From contig OZ025221.1 of NCBI GenBank assembly GCA_964019055.1, positions 6,602,468-6,666,467 on the forward strand: a DNA stretch of 64,000 nucleotides, read 5' to 3'. Each line of letters opens with the position of its first letter. Positions within the stretch are counted from its first letter, which is position 1. Shown in pieces: positions 42,434-54,400 of the stretch. This stretch comes from Anthopleura xanthogrammica. Lineage: Eukaryota > Cnidaria > Anthozoa > Actiniaria > Actiniidae. The notes beneath the pieces are model-generated. The model did no database searches and was not told the origin of the DNA. It was given only the letters and a program-made list of their open reading frames with translations. Made by a program: the position numbers and the translations under genes.

Positions 42434-45400
42434 GATGCAGTAAATATACATATATATAGTCGATGCAGTAAATACATATCTATATAGTCGATGCAGTAGA
42501 CATAATAGTAGTTTATTTATTCCTTCTCACAGCCAAGGGCTGAATTACAAGGATGGTCAACAGACATTAACAATATACAAGAGAATATATATTATAGATA
42601 TAAATATATACATATCTATATAGTCGGTGCAAGCTAACAGACAATAAATAAAAAAACTTCTAGCTCAGTGAACTTTCACGGTTGCGTTACATCATGCATG
42701 ATGGCAGTACTGAGATGACAGATGAGGGATCGTATTTTGGGTCATTTTCGCGCCAAAAACGTTTAACAGTTTTATAGCATACAAAATTTAAAATCAATAC
42801 GAATTCAACTGAAACACCAACACTAGAATTGCATCAAATTTCTTTTTTAAGACAATACGACGACATACAGGACTTTTGGTTTATTTACATATGGAAAACG
42901 AAAATAAATCCTAAACCGTCACAATTTAAGAAACAAATTATCACGAAAATTTAAATCAGTATTTGTAAATTCAATTTATATCATTTCAAATTGTGTAAAG
43001 ACCCGAAGGTATATATAATTCAAGTGGAATACAATCATTTCAATAGAATACATATAAATTATTTAAGCGGCCCATGTCTGCGAACACGTACGATCACGTC
43101 CATTATAATCATTAGACATGTTATCTTTCTTGATTTCCTTCGGTCAGAAATAGTCTCAATTTATTTAAGTTTCGGATGTCAATTGTCAGCTTTGCAGTCC
43201 TCCTTTGAAAATGTTCTCCTACGTCTGTAATGGCGACCTTCATTGTGCCAGTGAGCTCTGCTTGTATTCATAGCTCTTTCAAGATGAACACTGGCCAAAT
43301 CCTTCTTGTTCATGGATGTTTCCGCTTCGCTATTAGGTTCGTCTGGTGACGTCTCCTGAATTGCTTCACTCGCAGCACGTAAATCAACCCCTTCGGAGTC
43401 CTTCGCTTGGGTATTCCCATGCTCTAGGGTTTCAAAATCTTCTGGTTTTAAGTAGCATTGGGTACTAACCTTCCGACGTAAACCTTTTTCATACATGCTT
43501 TCCCAGACTGCGCTTAAATCGTTCTTTTCTTCAGAAAGCTTCCTCTGTGAAACGGCTCCGAAATCTCGCACTACAGCTTTACCAAGTTCGTTCATTGATA
43601 CAGGCTTATCAAGTAAAGACATTTTCAAGTGCTTATCAGTAAAATAATGGCCAGGACAAGTAAAAATCTTCCAAATCTCTTGCTAAAGCAGTGTTCGTCG
43701 CGGTTCTTCCTTCTTGAACTGTTACAACCTTCTTGACACCCAGATTAATCAATGAGAAGTTGCTATCGATAGTATTTCCTAGACGAAAGACAGGGCTGTC
43801 CACTAACGATGGCTAAACACACAGAACTAAGAAGTGTTTTTGATTGCGAAGCTGAGATCCATTTAGCGCTACCCTTCAAACTGCGACAGAAATGTTGCTA
43901 TTCAAATTTAGAACCGCTGTTCTAAAGTACCGCCCTGCAATTGTCCGAATAGCAGGAGACAGACAGTTGGACACCAAATCTGACATCATCGCAACTAAAC
44001 AGCCTCTTTTAAAATATCAACATAACAACACGCGCTTTTCTTCCGAATTTCTACCGCGTTTTTGAACTACTTTTTGCCACAAAAATATCATAAGCATTAA
44101 ATATGGATAAACATGAATATATATGAATATATATGAATCGATGAAGGGTCAATTGATTAACGTAGAATATTAGATTGAAGTAATTTGTGAGATGTGGAAC
44201 AATAAACATGAATGATGTCTCACCAGCAGGGGTGTTAGTCTTTCTAAGATTGAGTCACGTACACTAGAATCACGTAGGACCGTCCTGGACGAAAAACAAA
44301 CAAAGACGCACACAATTTGTGCTTGTGGTACTTGGCTAAGTAAACTAACATACAGGCAGTGAAATAGTTTTTCATTTTTTATGGGAAAGGCTTGTGAAAC
44401 AGTACTAGTTCTAGGTGATTTAAATTCCAAATCTTTGAATAAGATCATAAAATATTGAAAGGATCCAGCGCTTTAATCGAGTGCGTTGAAAAATACAGGA
44501 ATGAATCTGTCGCCACTGATGAGCGTCGCGTCAAAGTGGTGGCATTTGAATTAATTTTTTAATGATTCTGTTCGCCAGTCGTGAATTCGAAAAGAGCAGA
44601 AGCAATATGTATTTCGAGCATTTAGACTGTTAGACCAGTCATGTGAGCCAGGCTTGTTTTTGATATCAAAACATGTAAAAGCAAAGCCATTTTCGACTGC
44701 TTATTATAAAGCTACTCTTAAGTAAAATATCGACGTGTGATACCAAACAGCTTCAACAAAAGATAGGGTTTTGTAAAATTTCCATTCCAAGATTAATAGC
44801 TAGAACGATTAAATTGAAATACAAAAACCATCCAACTATCCACTCCCAAGTAAGAAAATGAATACAAAACCAATATCTGAAGTCAAGATTTTACGCTCCC
44901 CACAATGGATAACCTTAGGACCTAGTATAGCCCTTTGGCAATATTCTTGACTATTAGGTTTGAAAGATGAAATATAGACATTGAACAAAGCAATCCATTT
45001 TTATCAGAGAATCAACTAAGAGTGCATTAACAAAGTAAACATTATCCAATTAACACAGGTAGGACACAGGTAGCCCACTGGACAAATTCAAATACTACCG
45101 GAATCCTTTTCGTAGTTCCTTTTGTTGGCCTATTTAACACCATTATCTTACGACTCCCAAAGAAGTTCAAACATTTGAAAAACAATACGAACCGGATTCT
45201 GGTGATATTGGTGCCACTAACAACGTAATATTTTTTACGTATTTAGATTTGCGGGTTGGTTAAAAAGAAACAAACAAGGAATAGACGTCATTGCTTGTCT
45301 GGTGGTTTTGGATCGGAGTCGAAAGGTCATGATTGACCAACAACACTGACAAAAATTTCATCTGATATCGTTTACATGGTGTCAGAAATTTGTTGAGAAT

Positions 45401-48400
45401 GTATCGAAAACCAATGTCACAAAATAACTGTTGCACTGAATAAAAGTGAAATTAGATTTTCAGTCCATTTGAATTAACACGTTTTTGTTCTGTGGAACTC
45501 CAGGGTATTTTCAAAAATGATGTCGTCCTATTTTTATCCTTCCCGTGTTGGGTAAATGATTATCACGTATTTGCCCCGACCTCCCTCCCCCTCCTGCCTC
45601 CGCTTCCCGCTCACATCTTTCCTGATTTAACAGTCAGAGAACGCATATTAAACATGCTCACTCAACTCGTTTCACTTCACTGTTGAAAAATATTTCCTAT
45701 TTTAGAACATTTTTGAGAAAAAAATCGTCCATGTTCCCTAATTTACTATAAACAAACGCTGCACCTTTTCCTTCTCTGTGCACGGTCAACGTCATATAAC
45801 AATAAAAAAAGTCGAACAAAAACCTAGAACAATAGGTTTCAAAACCATTCCACTCTATCAACTATGAGCTCATCAAGAAATACTTACTTGATATCAACGA
45901 ATCCATGGCCACCATTTACTTGCACATCTCCATATCCACGAAAAACATTAGTAGTGATAAATATGCTTCCTCCACTTCCTCCCCCTCCGTGAAGTGATTT
46001 GGCATTTTCACCATAGGCGCTTAAGGTACCATCGATCTTTAGGGTATCCCTCACGGTAATGTTTATGACACCACCACCAAGTCCAGCTCCGCTGCCGCCA
46101 CCAGGGCAACCAAAGTGCGCAGGCTCGTACAAGTGACCATAAGCAACACCAACACGAGGCTGGTTGGTGCCACTTCCACCGTTTCCACCATGCCCGCCAC
46201 CTGACGACCCTACTCCGGTTAAACCTTTACCAAGAGTGCACCTAATAATGAAAGAAAATCATTAGTTACTCACGCATAGATCGCTTTAGCTTGCAATTCA
46301 CCATTCCCCTTCAAATTTGATCCATCAACAGATATATGAGCTGTGAAAGTGTATATCGCTAGTCTGCCATAATGAATCACAGCCATGCATTCTGGGATTG
46401 ATACCTCAGTTGACATGACAACGCGTTCAAGATAACAAAGGTCGTTATGCTTCATTAACCATTTATCAATCCCACAATGCATTGTCAACCGGTAGTCGTA
46501 ATATGGACTATACGATAAGCCTTACCTTGTGTTGTGGTAATCAGCTCGCAGTTTTCCAAGATCATCTATCGTTAAATTCCCTGTTTCGATATATAGGCGC
46601 TTCATGTGCATGTCTCCTCCACCTTTTATCCTCACCTCACCAATAGTCATGATCAGCGTATTATTATCAACCTCTGAGGTGGAGGTAACTTCGCCTCCAT
46701 CTGCGACGGTGAGGGAATGGAACTGAATGACTCCTTCTTTATTGGCAAGTTCAGTGGAGGCAGTAAGACCGAGGTATAAGTGACATCCTTGTGACACGGT
46801 CATGTGATCTAATCCTAGGTAGCCCCTAAACAAGACACGACACAAAACGACTTTAGCTTGTTGGCTACATCAGAATGGCATTATTTCATGAAAATTTTCC
46901 TCATCAACAAGAGCAAAAAATTTGTCAAAGAACACTTGTCAAGGAAAATTGCTCGTGTAGATGCTGCTTTAGTCCTCAAGACAAAAGCGCAGTGAATATG
47001 TTCATCATTTTTAATTCGTGGATACGCGAAGCGTAAAAAAAGAGTTGTTGTGAATACCTGAATATGCAAATATGTCACTCACTCACTCACTCACTATGAT
47101 GTTAGCATATCGATATCTACATGTTTATAATTACCTGTTAGTGATCTGAATCCCAAAGCACGTGAACTTGGGTGGAAGATGTAAGTGTCCACCTCTGTGC
47201 ACATAGACGTTCACTTCAAACTTCTCGTGGTCTGCAAACTGGCCAATGATGATCTGGTTTGGCCCAACATGAAGAACCCCAGTTCGATCACCCACAAACT
47301 TATAGACCTTTAGTCCGTGCGGTCTACAATCGTATGAAAATTAAGGGTTTGTAAGATATTAAAAGAAAATATGGAGGGGGGACTACTACCGGAATCCTTT
47401 CTATAATTCTACTTGATACACATTGACATTGTCTTGAAAGTCCTAAAGGAGTTTTTTTTCCAGTTTTATGTGAAGCCTAAATGTCCTGGTTCCTTAAGTT
47501 ATGGTAACCAACGCAACTTTTTTTTTATTTATTTTTTTATTTAAACATATTTTTTTTCTCTTTGCTCTCTTCAAGAGTCGAACGCAACTTATTACCCTAG
47601 TCTAATGTTGCTGGTCCGAGGGATCTTTGGACTAGAAAGTAGAGGGTAACCCAAATCACCTATCTCTGTCACCCCCTCTAAGACTAATGTAACTCTCATT
47701 CTTTTACCTTGTGATATTTGGATGCATTGCCACGTGAGCTCTTCTCAATATGTGCATTTCTTCCAGCTCATACTCCTTTCCGATGGGGTACAACCACGCC
47801 TTGCCGCTGTCTAGCTCAGGAAGTGCTAGATTAGATATCTCAGATGTGAACGGAACCAAGTTATTGTTATCGAAGATGAGAGTTCTGTTGTTGATTCCAA
47901 CATGTGTATCCTACAAAGTGAAAACAGATCAGTATATGTATAGACTCATTGGTGACCGTTATGGATAAAGTAACCTCATTACTGAGCAGATAATATTAGT
48001 TATTTATACCTCTAGATATACAGTTCCAGGGCCTCCATTTCTTGAACCACTTCCAGATCCACCAAATGACCTAAGGCTTCCAAACCACCATTCACGATCT
48101 TTCCAATAAACAGCCATCCGTCCACCACCCCCACCTCCACCGTTAGAATTGCCGCTTCCTCCATTGACCGAGATCACACCAGATCCCTCTAGAGCATGGG
48201 TATTGATGAGAATACTCCCTCCACTACCACCACCTGTGTTTGATGCTTTGCCTGCTTGGCCATTTGACGATATTGTGCCTAAGTATAGAAGAAAATAAAT
48301 TATATATAGTAATAAGTAACAACATTAATACAAAGTTCCCTTTATCACATCAGTAAGTGGCTGCGACATAAATAAAAATGGCTTCCCACCCCTGACCCTT

Positions 48401-51400
48401 TAGCTTTCCTTTCCAGTTTTCCTTGACAAGTTTCGGTTGTGGCCGCAATGCCTTTTCGTTATATACACGAGCAAATAAAACTCACCAAGGAAAACATTCT
48501 CGTGTAGCTAAATGCGGCGTAGACATTACCTTCAACAACAAGAGCCTTTTCAATATCAAGTTGTAAGAAGCCACCACCGGCTCCACCCATGGCACCAGGT
48601 CCTCCCCCACCACTACCAAACACGAGAGGTAGTTTAAAGTCGCCGTATGGAGAGCCAGTTTGCTGGGTCGATGCACCGCGGCCACCACGGCCTCCATATC
48701 CTGCACCAGAACCATCAGCAGAGCCAAACCCTGCACCAGCACCCATCCCTTGAAAATAATTTTATAATTTAATAATATAATTTAATAATAGGATAATTTG
48801 AACTGACTGATTTTTTCTAGCATAAAATATTTGAGAATGATATTTTGAACCCTAAACACGAGCCCTTACAGACTTACAACTCAAGCATGAGTAACAGATG
48901 CAGACAGAGGTACGTGTACTTCTGCGTGCAGACCTATCTTAGCTGCAACTTGTCTCGCAACATTGTTGCGTTACAGAGCGAATGTTGCTCGTGTTACCAC
49001 CCCACGCGCAACAAATTTTCATTGTTGCAGAGAGTAGAAAGTGCTTCTAGCTTCTGCAACAAAGTCGCGCAACAAAATTTTTTGTTGTTGCACTGGGTGA
49101 ATGCGAGCCACATTCTTTCTGCAACTTGCAACCCAACATTGTTGCGCGACAAATTGGACGATTTTGTTGCTCGTATTTCCCCACCTTAAGAAATTACCTG
49201 CGAGTAGACCTTGGCCATCTAAAGAAAGAACCCCAACAGGATCGACAACAAGGGACACGGCCCGCAGATTCAACGAACGAGCCTCCAAGCGACCCTCCGC
49301 TTCAATCGTTACCAAGCCTTCTCGTCCAACAGGCCCAAAGTCTTTGACTACATGAACGACCCATTGATCTGTTTCATTGGTCAGTGAACTTTTAAACACC
49401 AGGCGACCACTCTTCTGGATCGTCATACCGACAAATGTCAAAGTACGAGGACTTCAAATATAACAAACGAGAAAAGTTATTCAGGGTTTCGAGAATGAAA
49501 ATATCACCAAATATGATTATAAAATAAATGTTATAAATCTCAGGCTTGCTTTTTGATTGGTTGGAGGCGCGTGCTTTATGAGAGAACACAGCACGCGCGC
49601 AATTTCTATTTTGTCATTCGTCATTTGCATCCATATAGTGAACGTAACTAAAGGCGCGGACACACGGTGCTACATTGCGCGCAATATTGCAGGTAATGTT
49701 GCTGAAGTAAGATCGTTTTCTACTTCAGCAAAATTGCGTCGTGTGACATGGCTTGCAACATCGATTGTCTGCAACAATTCGCGCAATGTTGCACCGTGTG
49801 TCCGAAGCTAAACAAAATGAGATTTTACCTGGAGGTCTCGAAGCTCAGAGTCCCGCCATGACCAACCATCAAATGAGCATTATTACCAATCACACGTCCC
49901 CATATCGACACATGAGAACTGCGTTTAAGACTGGGGTACTCAAGACTCTCAGCTCGGCGTAGCTCCACTGTGCCATTGGGTAAAACTAAAGTAGCATTCT
50001 GGTAAATCATTGGAGACCAAGTCACATTGATTCGAAGATACTGAGACGTTGATGTCATATTGAGAGTGGTATAGGGTGCTACATGGATAGAACCGGTGTC
50101 ATCACCATATATGGTATCAACTTTGACGTGAGTGTTTATTCGCGGGAAGAAGAGATGGGCTGCTCCGTAGACCTCGATGTGAGTGAACTCGTAGGTAAAG
50201 CCATCACTTGGGGGATTTAAATAAGCAACCGCCCCTGGAAAGAAAAAAATATTTTACTACTGATGAGTATTAGACAATTGCCTTGAAACTAAATTCGATG
50301 GCTTATTGCAATGATAGTCCCCTTCACAATTCCCTGCGCCATCTTGAAACGTAGCCGTGCCTTTGCATTGAAGCGAGACAGGTGATCTTGAAATGATAGA
50401 GACCTTTTTTAACACCTTGGAAAATTATTTACATGGTTAAAAAAATCTTACGATGTGAATGAACAAACCGAACTCACCTGTTGACTTGAAAGCTTCATAA
50501 TTTCCATTATCTTGTGATACCTACAAATGAATAAAGAACTTAGAATGTCGCAAACGATATGTATTATGATACAGGGTAGCCTGCGTAGCTAGATACAGGG
50601 TAACAGGTATTCGCTGCAAGCATCATCAGTTCTTCTCAAATGTGAAGAAAAATGGTGCTTTCATTTGAATGTAGTAGAGCAGATTTCATATGAGTGTGAA
50701 AAGTCACGGCACACGCACGGCACCGTATGTCGAATGTTTTCATACACGGCACGGCACTGACACGGTCACGGCAAGTTGTGGTCCGTACCGTACGTTTTTC
50801 AAAGTCATACGAAAACTGCTCTTATGACACACGCAGTTTGAATGATAAGTTACTGAAGGAACATACCATGGCTTTAAGTCCCTTGTTATCTACTCGCAAA
50901 TTTTTGATATTTGGTTGAAGACCTTGCAGATATACAATGCCTGGACCACCATTTTCGGACGCACCTCGTCCTCCATTGGCTATGGTACCACTACTATGGA
51001 AACCACCAGTATTGTAGAAGATATTGATTCGACCACCAGCTCCTCCGCCACCGTTACCATTGCCACCACCTCCTACGGCTCTTATATTTCCAGTTCCTGT
51101 AAAGGAGTCGGCTTGAGCCCATAGTGACCCACCGCTGCCACCACCTGCGTGACTGGACTGAAATTCAAAAATATTGTTAATGAGTTTTGTGTATCCTGTG
51201 ATGCACTTCACTGTAGTAAGATTACAACTGGCTCTTATCTTGCCAGTTCCCCTAAAAGGAATCGGCTTGAGCCCATAGTGACCCACCGCTGCCACCACCG
51301 GCGTTACTGGACTGAAATTCAAAAACCTTGCTTATGAGTCTTAGTTATTGTGTGATGCACTTCACTGTAATAAAATTACGAGCCAGAGATCAAATGGTAA

Positions 51401-54400
51401 ATCAAACAAAGCAAGGCCCGAAATCTAATCGTGCTGGTGCGTAAACTTACGAAGCCGGAAATTTGCCCAATTTAACATGTAACTTTCTTGTGCTTTATCA
51501 CAGGAATTATTTAAATAGTTACGCAAAGTTTCGATGCAGTCTTCACATCCCTCATTACCCGCGGGGGTCTTGAACATAGCTCCAGTACCAAAAGTATATC
51601 ATATTTTGATACTTGGCAAGAAGAATATTCTATTATTAACACAATATGTACTATATTCTAAAAAAAAATTCCTTACCTTTCCTGATTCTCCGTTCATTTG
51701 GATCTCGCCATTAACTTGCAGTGTTTTATTAACAATAAGTTGTATTGTTCCTCCTCCTCTTCCGCCACTTCCTGCACTACTTCCTCGTCCTCCTCCACTA
51801 CCCCACGTACCTACGGTGAATATATCTCCAAATGGCAGATTCAAAGCCCTCGTCCCGGATCCTCTTCCACCTCTTCCACCATAACTGGCACCAGACCCAC
51901 CACTTGAAGACCCACTCCCTGCTCCAGGCCCCTCATCGCTTGCGCATCCCCCCGAATTGACATCAATTCGGCCCGAAGAGCCAATAAGGACGTTTGTCAA
52001 TTCAGCGTATATAGAACCTGTCTTGAATGATCCATCGACCTGTAGCTTCTGCAAAAACATCCTTGTTTTTAAGGACCCTTTTCCAGAACTGACAGGTGCC
52101 CCTTGATAGTGAATGCTGACAGTTCCACCCGGTAGCACAGTAAAGTTTTGAACTCTTATGGGATTACTTGGGCCAAAGACAGTGGTAGTCTGAAGAAGTC
52201 CGCTCACTCGTACACTTTTCGTATCCATGGAAGTATTCGATTCGAAATAAAACTGGCCCTTACTGCCGAGCACATTCAGCTGGGTCCATCCTCGTGCTAA
52301 ATCTATTTTTCCGATTTTCGTCACACCTTCTATGGTTACTATATCACTTAGAATTGTTGTAAGTTCCTTCGAATTTATGTTGACAATACCACTAGATCCT
52401 ACTCTAACGTGTGGGATGTTATTTTGTGACAGGCCTTTCATATTCAAGGCACTTAAGGACGTGAAGATACCATTGATGAAGATTTGATCAAAAGAGAACC
52501 AGTTAACTGGATTGAACTGGAAAAGACCTGTAGGGTTTACCGTCAAGGTCCTCCAACCTGGATCAATGCTCAGGCTCTTAGCTAGCAGTTTTCCTGCAAT
52601 GGTCACGTCTTGGGCATGTATAATGGATGTGCCGTTTAAGAGTAAGGAAGACGTGGACAACGCTGGAAGAGAACTCACATCCATTTCTAAATGTCCGGAG
52701 GAGCCAATGTTGATGATGCTAGAAACGGCAGGAAGTCGTCCCTTGATAAATACAGGACTTTCAAACAGTAACCTTCCATTAACCGTCAAGACTTTGACAT
52801 TAAAGTCTTGATAGGGTAATAATCGTAGCAATCCATGTTCTTGAATGATCAAACTTTGCAGACCAACACCAACGGACAATACTCCCGGCTGTAAGGTACC
52901 ATAAATTTCCATATGGTTTACAGTAAAGTTAGTTATTGAGCCTTTTCTATATACATTGAAGCTAGAGCTGCTTTCCAAGGTTAGTTGATTGCTTGTTAGT
53001 CCAAGGGGGCAATCTACAGTCACCCCAGCACCTCTTCTTAAAAGTATTTGACCGCTTGCACTTAAAAGCCAACGGCAACTCGAAGGGTTGGTGTCATACT
53101 TTGTCAAATGAGCCACATAATTCTGCTCAAAAATGAGGTCTTCGAATTGCAGACTATGATAGCTTGATTCAGAGTATATTTTGAATGCGCCACTGTACTT
53201 TCCAAATGTAACCCTGGGATTATTCAAAAATGTAATTTTGCCATAAACGGAAAGAGATCTCTCGATACTAATTATAGAAGATCCTTTAGGTATAATCAGC
53301 TCTCCACCGTTGAAGATCTTCGTGCAAGGAGAGAGATTAGAATCAACTCGGAGGCGCACGCCTGGAGATACATAAAGGTGTCCTGTTCCATCATTGGTGA
53401 CTGTGGTGACGTTTAACTGTGTATTGGTTCCCGTCAAAAGAACTTGAGCCCCACGTGATGTCTGTAGTCGGTCTATTTTTGGAGAACTGCTGTCCAATGG
53501 TACCCATGCTATACCACCTGCATAAAAAAACATAAAGAGATTATAACGAAACTACCACCAAACAACCATGTATTTTATTTATACTATTCCTTCTATTTGT
53601 TCAATGTTAAAGTCCTGTTGATCCAAAATCTTGACCCACATCCATGCTCCCTTTTTAAAAAAAAAACCTTGATCTAAACATTTGTTTGACTGTTATCTAC
53701 TATATCTCTCTTATGAAACTGGTTAGAACCATAGCGAGGTGGAATAACAATTATTTTCTACAAAGAAAACTAATACTAACCTGTTTGTTTGAAGGCATCG
53801 TATTCTGATGATGAATTAACCTGCAATGAAGAGTTGACAATTTTACATGACCGGCATGCAAGATAAAAGACAAAAAAAAATGATGAATTATCATCGCGCA
53901 GTTAAAAAGAAAGGAGAAAAGGAAATCAAGATTCACGCAGAATGGTATTGACACGCACTGTGCCAATGCACTTCTCACAGAAATCATTGCAAAAAAAGGT
54001 TAGCATCTTTAATTTTATTCTAAGAACACTTTACGTGACTTGACATTGGGTAAGCGAAAGTAGGAGGGGCAAGCGCGCATTTTGGCGCAAAATTTCCCGC
54101 CAATTCCACTGGCACTTCATTAGTATGAGCAATTCAGTCGCAAAAGGCTATCTGTTATCCCGACAATAAAAGATTTCTCATAAATTTAGCTTTCTTTGTC
54201 AAAAATACTGCATAAAATGGCCCCGTGGCTAAAATGGCTCACATCACGTACATGGTACAACATGCCGTAACATTGAAATGGCTCCCCATTCTTTTCCAGT
54301 AATTCTTCCAACCACAACGCGTAGTTACATCTACGGTAAAAAACATTACGGCCATGAATCTACCGCATTGTTTCCCACTCATACGAAAACCACGCAATAC

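Larger units (their letters stand above)
38919..45887. other. Intron 17, 7.0 kb
   Basis: It joins exons 17 and 18 in phase. It holds the nested ORF (43182-43622), a TA-rich microsatellite with tandem TATAGTCGATGCAGTA units near 42365-42500, and a short repeated fragment at 42508-42564. The stretches 38919-42360 and 43700-45887 are AT-rich with no feature seen. Confidence 0.75.

Noticed and set aside
42271..42477. Minus ORF with a long Tyr-Ile repeat
   Set aside because: It is the TA microsatellite.
45561..45622. Possible exon in the Pro-rich plus ORF near 45550
   Set aside because: Just a pyrimidine-rich stretch; no glycine-rich pattern on the minus strand and no splice context.
38919..45887. 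Two separate genes split at the 7 kb intron
   Set aside because: Exon 17 and exon 18 join in phase 2 exactly at the expected module step, and exon 18 has no start or signal peptide. The nested ORF keeps some doubt alive, so it is listed as a finding.
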